From Enterobacter sp. 10-1 (GTDB taxonomy: Bacteria; Pseudomonadota; Gammaproteobacteria; Enterobacterales; Enterobacteriaceae): 64,000 nt of DNA. The position numbers and the translations under genes were made by a program. The stretch covers positions 124,001 to 188,000 of the forward strand of contig NISF01000001.1 in the NCBI GenBank assembly GCA_002270295.1, written 5' to 3'. This document shows, in pieces, positions 47,477 through 56,271 of this stretch. The stretch's first letter is position 1. Every line of letters starts with the position of its first letter. The notes beneath the pieces were generated by a model. That model made no database searches, was not told the DNA's origin, and saw only the letters and a list, made by a program, of their open reading frames with translations.

Positions 47477-48328
47477 ATGGCTAAATCACCCAGTATTAAA
47501 CGCGAAAAGTGGATTCGCCTGTCGCTCACCTGGCTGGTTATCGCCGCGGTGTCGGCGATCATCATCTATCCGCTGGTCTGGACGGTAGGGGCGTCGCTGA
47601 ACGCTGGCAACAGCCTGCTCAGCACCTCGATTATTCCGGAGAACCTGTCGTTCCAGCACTACGCCGATCTGTTCAACGGTAACGTGAACTATCTGACCTG
47701 GTACTGGAACTCGATGAAGATCAGTTTCATGACTATGGCGCTGACCCTAATCAGCGTCAGCTTCACCGCCTACGCCTTCTCCCGCTTCCGTTTTAAAGGG
47801 CGTCAGAACGGGCTGATGCTGTTCCTGCTGCTGCAGATGATCCCGCAGTTTTCGGCGCTGATTGCGATCTTTGTTCTCTCGCAGCTGCTGGGCCTGATCA
47901 ACAGCCATCTGGCGCTGGTGCTGATCTACGTTGGCGGCATGATCCCGATGAACACCTGGCTGATGAAGGGCTACCTCGACGCGATCCCCAAAGATCTGGA
48001 CGAGTCCGCACGAATGGACGGCGCCAGCAGCCTGCGGATCTTTTTCGAAATCATCATGCCGCTGTCAAAGCCGATTCTGGCGGTGGTCGCGCTGTTTTCG
48101 TTCACCGGCCCGCTGGGGGACTTTATTTTATCGAGCACCATCCTGCGCACGCCGGACAAATACACGCTGCCGATCGGCCTGTATAACCTGGTGGCGCAGA
48201 AAATGGGCGCCAGCTACACCACCTATGCGGCGGGCGCGGTGCTGATTGCGGTACCGGTAGCGATTCTCTATCTGGCATTACAAAAATACTTTGTTTCCGG
48301 CCTGACCTCTGGCAGTACAAAAGGATAA
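47477..48328 (+). CDS. ganG: Sugar ABC transporter permease (GanG/MalG-like)
   Basis: Inner-membrane permease of 283 aa, six helices, MalG family. EAA loop KDLDESARMDGASSLRIFFE followed by IIMPLSKP. The ATG at 47477 (MAKSPSIKREKW) follows AAGGGAAGC; the longer in-frame start inside ganF is excluded. Only 4 bases separate its stop from ganB. Confidence 0.9.
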   Translation: MAKSPSIKREKWIRLSLTWLVIAAVSAIIIYPLVWTVGASLNAGNSLLSTSIIPENLSFQHYADLFNGNVNYLTWYWNSMKISFMTMALTLISVSFTAYAFSRFRFKGRQNGLMLFLLLQMIPQFSALIAIFVLSQLLGLINSHLALVLIYVGGMIPMNTWLMKGYLDAIPKDLDESARMDGASSLRIFFEIIMPLSKPILAVVALFSFTGPLGDFILSSTILRTPDKYTLPIGLYNLVAQKMGASYTTYAAGAVLIAVPVAILYLALQKYFVSGLTSGSTKG

Positions 48329-48332
48329 CCCC

Positions 48333-49535
48333 ATGAAAAGATTAACGCCCGCGCTGCTTGCTGTTTGTCTGGCATGCAGTTTTTCCGCCAGTTTGCATGC
48401 CGCGGATACGCTGCAAACTCGGTCCTTTAACAATTTGCCCGCCGACTTTATTAAAGGCGCAGATATTTCCACCCTGCTGGATGCCGAAAAGCACGGCGCA
48501 AAGTTTTATAACCACAGCAACCTGCTGCAGGACCCCATCGCGATCCTCAAAGCCGACGGCGTTAACTACGTGCGCCTGCGCCTGTGGGTCGATCCTAAAG
48601 ATGCGCAGGGGCAGGGCTACGGCGGCGGTGATAACGATCTGGCGGCAACGCTGGCGCTGGCGAAGCGGGCAAAAGCGCAGGGTATGAAGCTGCTGCTCGA
48701 CTTCCATTACAGCGATTTCTGGACCGACCCGGGGAAGCAGTTCAAGCCAAAAGCCTGGGAAAAGATGGATTATCCGCAGCTGAAAACGGCTATCCACGAC
48801 TATACCCGCGATACCATCGCCCGCTTTAAGCAGGAGGGCGTGCTGCCGGATATGGTGCAGATTGGTAATGAAATTAACGGCGGCATGCTGTGGCCGGAAG
48901 GCAAAAGCTGGGGGCAGGGCGGCGGTGAGTTTGACCGACTGGCCGGCCTGCTGAACGCCGCCATCGACGGCCTGAAGGAGAACCTGAAGGGCGGCGAGCC
49001 GGTCAAAATCATGCTCCATCTGGCTGAAGGCACCAAAAATGATACCTTCCGCTGGTGGTTCGATGAAATCAGCAAACGCAACGTGCCGTACGACATCATT
49101 GGCCTGTCGATGTACACCTACTGGAATGGCCCGATTAGCGCGCTGAAAGCCAATATGGACGATATCAGCAGGCGCTATAACAAAGACGTTATCGTGGTGG
49201 AGGCCGCTTACGCCTACACGCTGGATAATTGCGATAATGCCGAAAATAGTTTCCAGGCTAAAGAGGAAAAAGACGGCGGTTATCCGGCAACGATGCAGGG
49301 ACAATATAATTATGTTCACGATTTAATGCAGGCCGTCGCTGATGTTCCCGGGCATCGCGGCAAGGGCATATTTTATTGGGAGCCGACGTGGATTGCCGTA
49401 CCGGGAAATACCTGGGCCACGCCGGCGGGAATGAAATATATCCATGATGAGTGGAAGCAGGGGAACGCCCGGGAAAACCAGGCGCTGTTTGATTGCCAGG
49501 GCAAAGTATTACCGTCGGTGAAAGTCTTTAATTAA
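48333..49535 (+). CDS. ganB: Arabinogalactan endo-beta-1,4-galactanase (GH53)
   Basis: Secreted glycoside hydrolase of 400 aa that cuts beta-1,4-galactan, a pectin side chain. Signal peptide MKRLTPALLAVCLACSFSASLHA, then a GH53 barrel: KGADISTLLDAEKHGAKF at the start, the acid/base Glu in QIGNEINGGMLWP, and the nucleophile Glu in VVEAAYAYT. Co-transcribed with the transporter genes. No outer-membrane anchor is seen, so it acts in the periplasm or outside the cell. Confidence 0.93.
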   Translation: MKRLTPALLAVCLACSFSASLHAADTLQTRSFNNLPADFIKGADISTLLDAEKHGAKFYNHSNLLQDPIAILKADGVNYVRLRLWVDPKDAQGQGYGGGDNDLAATLALAKRAKAQGMKLLLDFHYSDFWTDPGKQFKPKAWEKMDYPQLKTAIHDYTRDTIARFKQEGVLPDMVQIGNEINGGMLWPEGKSWGQGGGEFDRLAGLLNAAIDGLKENLKGGEPVKIMLHLAEGTKNDTFRWWFDEISKRNVPYDIIGLSMYTYWNGPISALKANMDDISRRYNKDVIVVEAAYAYTLDNCDNAENSFQAKEEKDGGYPATMQGQYNYVHDLMQAVADVPGHRGKGIFYWEPTWIAVPGNTWATPAGMKYIHDEWKQGNARENQALFDCQGKVLPSVKVFN

Positions 49536-49665
49536 TATCCCTGAGAGGTGTTGAGCTTCGGACGCGCTGGCGGAATTTGGCTTCCCGGCATGGTCTTAAT
49601 TGTCCGCCTTTTGATGCTCAAATTATTCAGGGAATATATGAATGTTAAACTTCAGGATGTTTATT

Positions 49666-51723
49666 ATGAAAAAATTTGCGCCTTTGAGTCCGAAGGTTAA
49701 TGCGCTATTGCATGGTGCGGACTACAACCCGGAACAGTGGGAAAATTATCCCGATATTATTGACCAGGATATTGCCATGATGCAGCAGGCAAACTGCAAT
49801 GTGATGTCGGTGGGTATTTTCAGCTGGGCCAAACTTGAACCTCGGGAAGGCGTATTTGAGTTTGGCTGGCTGGATAACATTCTGGATAAACTCTACGCCG
49901 CCGGTATTCACGTGTTTCTTGCCACTCCGAGCGGGGCGCGGCCGGCCTGGATGTCGCAGGCCTATCCGCAGGTGCTGCGCGTGGGGCGCGATCGCGTGCC
50001 GGCGCTGCACGGCGGGCGGCACAATCACTGCATGAGCTCGCCGGTATATCGGGAAAAAACGTTCAAAATAAACAGCCTGCTGGCAGAGCGCTATTCACAG
50101 CATCCGGCGGTACTGGGCTGGCATATATCCAACGAATATGGCGGGGAGTGCCACTGCGACATCTGCCAGGAGCGGTTCCGCGACTGGCTGAAGGCGCGTT
50201 ATGAAACTCTGGATAATCTGAACCATGCCTGGTGGAGCACCTTCTGGAGCCACACCTATAGCGACTGGTCGCAGATTGCCTCTCCGGCTCCGCAAGGGGA
50301 GGTGTCCATCCACGGTCTCAATCTCGACTGGCATCGGTTTAACACCGCTCAGGTTAGCGATTTTTGTCGCCATGAAATTGCCCCGCTGAAAGCGGCAAAT
50401 GCCGACCTGCCAGTGACCACTAACTTTATGGAGTATTTCTACGATTACGACTACTGGCAGCTGGCAAAAAACCTCGATTTCATCTCCTGGGATAGCTATC
50501 CGATGTGGCATCGCGACAAAGATGAGACGACGCTGGCCTGCTACACCGCGATGTATCACGACATGATGCGCAGCCTGAAGGGCGGCAAACCGTTTGTGCT
50601 GATGGAATCGACGCCGAGCGCAACCAACTGGCAGCCGACCAGCAAGCTGAAAAAGCCGGGCATGCATATTCTCTCCTCCCTGCAGGCGGTGGCCCACGGC
50701 GCGGATTCGGTGCAGTACTTCCAGTGGCGCAAGAGCCGAGGTTCGGTGGAGAAATTCCACGGAGCGATTATCGATCACGTCGGCCACCTCGAAACCCGCG
50801 TCGGCCGGGAAGTGACCCGGCTTGGTGAGATGCTGAGTCAACTGCCGGACGTGGCGGGCTGCCGCATCGATGCCAAAGTCGCGATTATCTTCGATCAGCA
50901 AAACCGCTGGGCGCTGGACGATGCGCAGGGGCCGCGCAATATGGGTATGGAGTATGAAAATACCGTTAACGAGCACTACCGGCCGTTCTGGGAGCAGGGC
51001 ATTGCCGTGGATATCATTGATGCCGACGTCGATTTAAGCCCTTATCAACTGGTGATTGCGCCGATGCTCTACATGGTTCGCGACGGCTTTGCCGGGCGTG
51101 CCGAAGCGTTCGTTGCCGGCGGCGGTCAGCTGGTGACTACCTACTGGACCGGGATTGTCAACGAGAGCGATCTTTGCCACCTCGGCGGCTTCCCCGGCCC
51201 GCTGCGCAACCTGCTGGGAATTTGGGCGGAGGAGATTGATTGCCTGAATGACGGCGAGCGTAATCTGATTCAGGGGCTGGCGGGCAATGAGAGCGGGCTG
51301 CAGGGGCCTTATCAGGTGCGTCATCTGTGTGAACTGATTCATGCTGAAGGCGCGCAGCCGCTGGCGACCTATCGCGATGATTTCTACGCCGGGCGGCCGG
51401 CGGTGACCGTTAACCGCTTTGGGAAAGGCAAGGCCTGGCACGTGGCATCGCGCAACGACCTGGCCTTCCAGCGCGATTTCTTCGCCTCGATCGGCAAAGA
51501 GCTGGCGCTGCCGCGGGCCGTAGACGCTGATTTCCCGCCGGGCGTGGTGGCAACGGCGCGTACCGACGGCGAAACGACGTTCGTTTTCCTGCAAAACTAC
51601 AGCGCCCAACAGCATAGCGTGACGCTCCCGCAGGGCTACCGGGACTGCCTCTCTGGCGCCGCGGCTGACGCTCCGCTCAGCCTAAGCGCCTGGGATTGCC
51701 GTATCCTCAGCCGTAAAGCCTGA
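49666..51723 (+). CDS. ganA: Beta-galactosidase, GH42
   Basis: Cytoplasmic GH42 enzyme of 685 aa that would hydrolyse imported galacto-oligosaccharides to galactose. Acid/base Glu in WHISNEYGGECHCDIC, which also holds the zinc-site cysteines of this family (with NHCMSS earlier). Nucleophile Glu in FVLMESTPSATNWQP. Then the trimerisation and C-terminal beta domains. No signal peptide. I took the ATG at 49666 (MKKFAPLSPKVN) with AGGA upstream; an in-frame ATG at 49642 is possible. Confidence 0.93.
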   Translation: MKKFAPLSPKVNALLHGADYNPEQWENYPDIIDQDIAMMQQANCNVMSVGIFSWAKLEPREGVFEFGWLDNILDKLYAAGIHVFLATPSGARPAWMSQAYPQVLRVGRDRVPALHGGRHNHCMSSPVYREKTFKINSLLAERYSQHPAVLGWHISNEYGGECHCDICQERFRDWLKARYETLDNLNHAWWSTFWSHTYSDWSQIASPAPQGEVSIHGLNLDWHRFNTAQVSDFCRHEIAPLKAANADLPVTTNFMEYFYDYDYWQLAKNLDFISWDSYPMWHRDKDETTLACYTAMYHDMMRSLKGGKPFVLMESTPSATNWQPTSKLKKPGMHILSSLQAVAHGADSVQYFQWRKSRGSVEKFHGAIIDHVGHLETRVGREVTRLGEMLSQLPDVAGCRIDAKVAIIFDQQNRWALDDAQGPRNMGMEYENTVNEHYRPFWEQGIAVDIIDADVDLSPYQLVIAPMLYMVRDGFAGRAEAFVAGGGQLVTTYWTGIVNESDLCHLGGFPGPLRNLLGIWAEEIDCLNDGERNLIQGLAGNESGLQGPYQVRHLCELIHAEGAQPLATYRDDFYAGRPAVTVNRFGKGKAWHVASRNDLAFQRDFFASIGKELALPRAVDADFPPGVVATARTDGETTFVFLQNYSAQQHSVTLPQGYRDCLSGAAADAPLSLSAWDCRILSRKA

Positions 51724-51738
51724 TTCCTCTCTGCCCAT

Positions 51739-51767
51739 GCCTGCTCCCGTGAGCAGGCTTTTTTTTA
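51739..51767 (+). terminator. gan operon terminator
   Basis: Perfect stem GCCTGCTC / GAGCAGGC (51739-51746 with 51751-51758), loop CCGT, followed by eight T. Confidence 0.92.
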
Positions 51768-51791
51768 TCTGGTTATTATCAGGAGCGTATT

Positions 51792-52106
51792 ATGGTGAGT
51801 TTAAAATCCTTCCTGCACTATTTCTCCCAGCCCCGTCCGACGGTTCCTCTGAGCGATATGGAAAAGCAGCAGGTTCAGTCCCTCATTTCCGCCTTTGGCG
51901 GTGAGGAGAATATTGTTAACGTTGACGCCTGTATTACCCGCTTACGGGTCACGGTAAATAATCTGGCGGTCGTTGACTCTCAGGCTTTACAGCAGCTTGG
52001 AGCGTTAGGCGTTATTATTCTTGGGCAGCAGGTACATGCTATTTTTGGTAAGCAGTCGGATACCCTGCGTCAATTATTAGACGGCCATTTCACCACCCGT
52101 CGGTAA
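51792..52106 (+). CDS. Orphan PTS EIIB protein, glucose family
   Basis: Stand-alone PTS EIIB domain of 104 aa. The phospho-acceptor is Cys47 in NVDACITRLRV, and the fold continues with ALQQLGALGVIILGQQVHAIFG, typical of the EIIB of PtsG/NagE-type permeases. No EIIC or EIIA gene is nearby. It follows the gan operon terminator with its own ribosome binding site (AGGAGCG). It may accept phosphate from EIIA-Glc or act as a regulator; the function is not evident. Confidence 0.85.
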   Translation: MVSLKSFLHYFSQPRPTVPLSDMEKQQVQSLISAFGGEENIVNVDACITRLRVTVNNLAVVDSQALQQLGALGVIILGQQVHAIFGKQSDTLRQLLDGHFTTRR

Positions 52107-52110
52107 ATAA

Positions 52111-52145
52111 AAAAGGGATAGCTCAATAGTGAGTTATCCCTAATA
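52111..52145 (+). terminator. Terminator-like hairpin after the EIIB gene
   Basis: Stem GGGATAGCTC / GAGTTATCCC (52115-52124 with 52131-52140, one G-U pair) flanked by AAAA and TAATATA. The T run is weak. Confidence 0.6.
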
Positions 52146-52326
52146 TACGCATCATATTTCAGGCCGTAGGTGAGTGGCTGCATTCGCTATTTAAAACTCT
52201 CTTGCGCCTGCCGCCGTGCCGCAACCCGAAGTATTCAGGATATAAAAATAGCAATGGCAATAATCATTACCGGAGGGTAATTAACAACCTTACAGCTGGA
52301 GATAAAACGATATTACGCGATATTTA

Positions 52327-53598
52327 TTACCACCAGGCTTCGACCTGGACACCGAAGTTCCACGTATTGCTGGCAGTCTGATCTTCAAACGGCTTACCGT
52401 GCTCTGAATCATTCAGGTAGGAGGCAAAAATACGCAGCTCCGGGCGCGACATAAAGTCAGGACCGTCGGCAAGGCCTAGCGCAATGGTGTATTTCTCACC
52501 CGCCTGCTTGTAATCGGTATTGTTCTTATAGCTATCTTTCTGGTAGAAGCCGCCCACCTCGCCGATCAGCCGTACGTATTCAGTAAACTGATACTGTCCG
52601 CGGGCGACGAGGGAAAGCAGCCGCGTTTTATTGGTGTAGTCGGTAATGTCGTCGGCGGAGCCCCAGGTCAGAACGTGGTTAATGGAGAACTTCTCGGTAA
52701 TCGGGATCAGGCCGGTATTGATGACGCGATAGCCGGTAGCGTCGTTGACGTAGTTCCACATGTCGTACCAGCCGCCGCCCTGGGAGACCATATTTTGCGC
52801 CAGCCCTTTATTGGCGTACTGCAGCACCAGTTTGTTATAACCGCCCAGCATATCCTGGCTTATCTCACCGGTCAGCATGACGCCATTTTCAGCATCGTAC
52901 AGGCCGCCGTAGCTGTCCTGCTTCTTGGTGGTGTTCGGCATGGCATAGTCGATACCGAATTCGGTCCACGAGCCGGACCACGGCTTCCAGCCGGCGTAGC
53001 GCAGATCGAGGTAGTTAATATTGACGTTGCTGTCGCCATCGACGCGGTAGTCGACGTCGTTAGCGTCGCCGCGGATCCACGCAAATGAGACCGCGCCTGG
53101 GCCCAGGGTGTAGTTTTCGAGTCCGGCGCCGGAGCCGGAAATATTCCAGTATTTGGTATCAATGATGTGCAGATCGTGGCGCTGGTAATAGCGTTTACCG
53201 CCCCATATCACCGCGTTCGGGTCGCCCGGGACCAGACCTTTAATCTGCAGATTTAGCTGACGCAGGCCAAACTGCGCATCATCGTTAAGCGTGGTTTCGC
53301 TGTCGTTGGAACCGTCTGACACCATGCTGACCATGCTATCAAGGTAGAAGCTGACGTCGTCCTTTTTATAGACTTCCGAGCCGAGCTCCAGCTCGCCGTA
53401 GGTATCGGATTCGTTACCCAGGCGGCCGATTTTATTTTTTTGCCATTCGGCGAGACTTCCATCACCGGAGACCCCAACTCCGGCGCGCATGTAACCATGA
53501 AAATCGATACCCGGAACCGTAGCGGAGGCCGCCATTACGGAAGGTGAAATTAGCGCGGCGGTTAACGCAGCAGAGACGGTGCGCAGCGTAGTGTTCAT
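52327..53598 (-). CDS. ganL: LamB-type maltoporin-family porin (GanL-like)
   Basis: Outer-membrane 18-stranded sugar porin of 423 aa. Signal peptide MNTTLRTVSAALTAALISPSVMA. Mature start with GIDFHGYMRAGVGVSGDG, the LamB pattern, and C-terminal aromatic FGVQVEAWW as expected for beta-barrel insertion. Divergent from the repressor gene at the end of the gan locus, so it probably admits galactan oligosaccharides. The ATG at 53598 is used; 11 codons upstream are leader. Confidence 0.9.
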   Translation of the reverse strand: MNTTLRTVSAALTAALISPSVMAASATVPGIDFHGYMRAGVGVSGDGSLAEWQKNKIGRLGNESDTYGELELGSEVYKKDDVSFYLDSMVSMVSDGSNDSETTLNDDAQFGLRQLNLQIKGLVPGDPNAVIWGGKRYYQRHDLHIIDTKYWNISGSGAGLENYTLGPGAVSFAWIRGDANDVDYRVDGDSNVNINYLDLRYAGWKPWSGSWTEFGIDYAMPNTTKKQDSYGGLYDAENGVMLTGEISQDMLGGYNKLVLQYANKGLAQNMVSQGGGWYDMWNYVNDATGYRVINTGLIPITEKFSINHVLTWGSADDITDYTNKTRLLSLVARGQYQFTEYVRLIGEVGGFYQKDSYKNNTDYKQAGEKYTIALGLADGPDFMSRPELRIFASYLNDSEHGKPFEDQTASNTWNFGVQVEAWW

Positions 53599-53754
53599 GT
53601 CTATCCTCTTATTGTTTTGTATTACGTTCACATTAACGATGTCATAAAATGCCTAAACGTAAGTTCAGGCAAATCAATGATCGCGATAGTGTGACTAACT
53701 GCAAATAAAACCGCGTATTTTGTTACGGTCGGTGAGTCCATTCACAATTTGATG

Positions 53755-53775
53755 TATTGTGAGCGTAATACTTTT
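53755..53775 (+). promoter_or_regulatory. Candidate GanR operator between ganL and ganR
   Basis: The 21 bases match lac O1 at 15 of 21 positions by my alignment; the left half ATTGTGAGCG is a perfect lac half-site. It shares AGCGTA-AC with the candidate upstream of ganE. Confidence 0.55.
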
Positions 53776-53867
53776 ATAAGTGATTTTTCGCCAGGAAACG
53801 TTGCGGGGAGCGTTTTTTCAAATAGCCCCTGTTACAATCCAGGGATAACAACATAAGGAACCGGACC

Positions 53868-54941
53868 ATGAAGTCTAAAAGTGCAACCTTAGAAGATGTC
53901 GCCCGCCATGCGGGAGTCTCTTATCAGACGGTGTCCAGGGTACTGAATAAATCTGCCAATGTATCCGAAGCCACGCGCCATAAGGTGGAGAAATCCATTG
54001 AGCTGCTGCGCTATGTGCCAAATCGCCTTGCTCAGCAGCTGGTGGGTAAGCAAAGTCGGACCGTGGGTCTGGTGACGATTTCGCTCGCGCTACATGCGCC
54101 TTCGCAGGTGGCGGCGGCGGTAAAACGCTACGCTAATGTTGAAGGATATCAGGTGCTCATCTCAATGATTGATGAGAGCGTCAACCAAAGTATCCAGGAT
54201 TCGATCAACGATCTGAAGTCTCAGCTGGTAAACAAGGTGATTATTAACGTCCCTCTGGAGACCGAACAGGCGCAGAAAATCGCCGCTGACAATGACGATA
54301 TCGTGTGTTTGTTTTTAGATGTCGACCCCTATAGCTCCGTGTTTAACGTTTCGTTTAACCCGGCCGACGGCACCCGGGCGAGCGTGAAGTATCTCTATGA
54401 GATGGGCCACCGTGAGATTGCGCTGCTGGCCGGCCCGGAAAGCTCCGTATCGGCCAAACTGCGGCTGAAAAGCTGGCTTGAAACCCTGGAGGGCTATGGT
54501 CTGCAGCCGGTAACGGTGATCCGCGGCAACTGGGATGCGCAAAGCGGCTACGCCGGGGCTTTACAGATGCTGCGCGAGACGCCGAAATTTAGCGCGGTGC
54601 TGGTCGGCAACGACCAGATGGCGTTGGGAGTATTGAGCGCTTTCCATCAGCATCAGGTGCCGATTCCCGGTGAGAAGTCGGTCATTGGCTATGACGATAC
54701 CTATGAAAGCTCCTTCTTCTATCCGGCGCTGACGACGGTTTCATTGGATCTCGATTTACAGGGAAAAGAGGCCGTGCGCCGCATTCTGGACAGCGGCGAT
54801 AGCGAAAAGCTGCACACCTCTTCCATCCTCCCGGCGCGGCTGGTTGTGCGTCACTCTACCGGGCCCAAAATAGAGCAGGGGAAGGACCTGCAGGCCATCG
54901 CCGAGCAGCTGCGCGCGCTTGCCCATCAGCTGAATCCCTGA
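53868..54941 (+). CDS. ganR: LacI-family repressor of the galactan locus
   Basis: Repressor of 357 aa that resembles E. coli LacI unusually closely. The HTH reads LEDVARHAGVSYQTVSRVLNKS, with the same YQTVSR recognition residues as LacI. The hinge helix is YVPNRLAQQLVGKQS, then the periplasmic-binding-like core (SSLALHAPSQ-type segment, GPESSVSAKLRLKSW, VIGYDDTYESS), and the C-terminus ends in a leucine-rich tetramerisation-like stretch. Divergent from the porin. It probably responds to a galactoside. Confidence 0.9.
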   Translation: MKSKSATLEDVARHAGVSYQTVSRVLNKSANVSEATRHKVEKSIELLRYVPNRLAQQLVGKQSRTVGLVTISLALHAPSQVAAAVKRYANVEGYQVLISMIDESVNQSIQDSINDLKSQLVNKVIINVPLETEQAQKIAADNDDIVCLFLDVDPYSSVFNVSFNPADGTRASVKYLYEMGHREIALLAGPESSVSAKLRLKSWLETLEGYGLQPVTVIRGNWDAQSGYAGALQMLRETPKFSAVLVGNDQMALGVLSAFHQHQVPIPGEKSVIGYDDTYESSFFYPALTTVSLDLDLQGKEAVRRILDSGDSEKLHTSSILPARLVVRHSTGPKIEQGKDLQAIAEQLRALAHQLNP

Positions 54942-55027
54942 TAGCCGGCGGACGGGCGCTGCAGCCCGCCGCCTAAATCCCTTTTCTGTTCATGGTTGAT
55001 CTTTGTTCTTTAGCGGCGTAACCTTAT

Positions 55028-55047
55028 TGTTATGTTATAACATATCC
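55028..55047 (+). promoter_or_regulatory. Zur operator of rpmE2-rpmJ2
   Basis: Contains the perfect 14-base palindrome TATGTTATAACATA (55031-55044), matching the core of the enterobacterial Zur box (GAAATGTTATAACATATC type). It ends about 15 bases before the rpmE2 ATG. Confidence 0.85.
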
Positions 55048-55059
55048 TATGGGGTTATC

Positions 55060-55323
55060 ATGAAAGCTAATATTCATCCTCATTACCGCACCGTTGTGTT
55101 TCACGACACCAGCGCTAATGAATATTTTAAAGTGGGTTCGACGATAAAAACCGAGCGCGAGATTGATCTGGAAGGGGTGACCTATCCCTACGTGGCGATT
55201 GAGGTTTCCTCCAAATCGCATCCGTATTACACCGGTAAGCAGAAAACCTTCTCCAATGAGGGGAGCACCGCCCGTTTCCGCAAGCGTTTCGGCAGCTTTA
55301 TTGATGCGAAAAGGAGCGAATAA
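55060..55323 (+). CDS. rpmE2: Ribosomal protein L31 type B (zinc-independent)
   Basis: Paralogue of L31 lacking the zinc-binding cysteines, 87 aa (YkgM in E. coli). It replaces zinc-containing L31 in zinc starvation. The sequence runs [20 protein letters not shown]...[13 protein letters not shown] with no CxxC pair. The ATG at 55060 follows TATGGGG and is directly downstream of the Zur box. Its stop overlaps the rpmJ2 start by one base (TAATG). Confidence 0.96.
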   Translation: MKANIHPHYRTVVFHDTSANEYFKVGSTIKTEREIDLEGVTYPYVAIEVSSKSHPYYTGKQKTFSNEGSTARFRKRFGSFIDAKRSE

Positions 55324-55463
55324 TGCAGGTGCTTAATTCATTACGCAGCGCTAAACAGCGCCATCCGGATTGCCAGATAGTCAAACGCAAAGGTCGGCTG
55401 TACGTCATCTGCAAAAGCAACCCCCGCTTTAAGGCCGTGCAGGGGCGCAAAAAAAGACGCTAG
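55323..55463 (+). CDS. rpmJ2: Ribosomal protein L36 type B (zinc-independent)
   Basis: 46 aa, [20 protein letters not shown] to GRKKRR, the YkgO type of L36 without the full zinc-binding ligand set. It shares the A of TAATG with the rpmE2 stop, so the pair is translationally coupled and under the same Zur control. Its stop overlaps that of the convergent GNAT gene (CTAG). Confidence 0.95.
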   Translation: MQVLNSLRSAKQRHPDCQIVKRKGRLYVICKSNPRFKAVQGRKKRR

Positions 55464-56170
55464 CGTACCTCGGAGCGAAGGCTCTCCAGCGTACGGATCT
55501 GCTGGCCATCGGCGCTGAAATTGTCGCTGGCCAGCCATTTCTGCATGGCGCTATCAATCTGCGGCCACTCGGCATCGATAATGGAAAACCAGTCGGTATC
55601 CCGGTTGTGGCCCTTTATCACCAGCGCCTGGCGAAAGCGCCCCTCATAATGAAAACCTAGCCGCTGCGCCGCCCGACGCGAAGGTTCGTTCAGACTGTTG
55701 CATTTCCATTCGTAGCGGCGATAGCCGAGGGTACCAAACACGTAGCGCATCAGCAGCCAGTGCGCTTCGGTGGCCATTGCCGTTCGGCTAAGCAGCGGCG
55801 AAAAATGCACGTGCCCCACTTCGACAACGCCGTTGTTTGCATCAATTCTCATCAGCGCCAGTGAGCCGACCGGCTGCCGGGCCTGGCGATCGATCACCGC
55901 AAAATGAATTGGGTCGCTAAGCCCGGTCAGGCCAGCTACCCATGCGCTAAACTCTTCGACGCTGCTATCAGGCTCGCGCAGCAGCCAGGTCCAGCTGCGC
56001 GTATCCGGCGCCAGCTGATGGGCAGCGAACAACGCCTCCGCGTGTTTCCCGGCCAACGGCTCCAGATAACACAGGCGCCCTTGCAGGGTTTGCCGCTGCG
56101 GATAGGGGCGTGGCTGCCAGTCGGGCAGGGCATCGCCAACGGGTTGACCGAAGTGGTTGTGCTGGTTCAT
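55460..56170 (-). CDS. GNAT-family N-acetyltransferase (RimJ/RimL-like)
   Basis: 236 aa. N-terminal [20 protein letters not shown] and GNAT strands with [25 protein letters not shown], then [28 protein letters not shown], the pattern of RimJ/RimL-type acetyltransferases. Substrate unknown. Divergent from a MocR-type regulator across about 100 bases, which suggests regulation by it. Convergent with rpmJ2. Confidence 0.87.
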   Translation of the reverse strand: MNQHNHFGQPVGDALPDWQPRPYPQRQTLQGRLCYLEPLAGKHAEALFAAHQLAPDTRSWTWLLREPDSSVEEFSAWVAGLTGLSDPIHFAVIDRQARQPVGSLALMRIDANNGVVEVGHVHFSPLLSRTAMATEAHWLLMRYVFGTLGYRRYEWKCNSLNEPSRRAAQRLGFHYEGRFRQALVIKGHNRDTDWFSIIDAEWPQIDSAMQKWLASDNFSADGQQIRTLESLRSEVR

Positions 56171-56271
56171 TAAGCTTTCCTTGTATGGACAGATACGCTG
56201 AGACTAAGGTCTTGCTGGTTCCATAAAAAGTGCCATTGAATTATATTTTCATGGTGCCACGAGGAGCCGGA

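Noticed and set aside
46702-47565. 287-codon minus-strand frame
   Set aside because: Antisense of ganF with shadow-type composition.
53742-53762. CRP site (TCACAAT and ATTGTGA)
   Set aside because: The half-sites face outward, opposite to the TGTGA-N6-TCACA arrangement of CRP; the right half is better explained as part of a lac-like operator.
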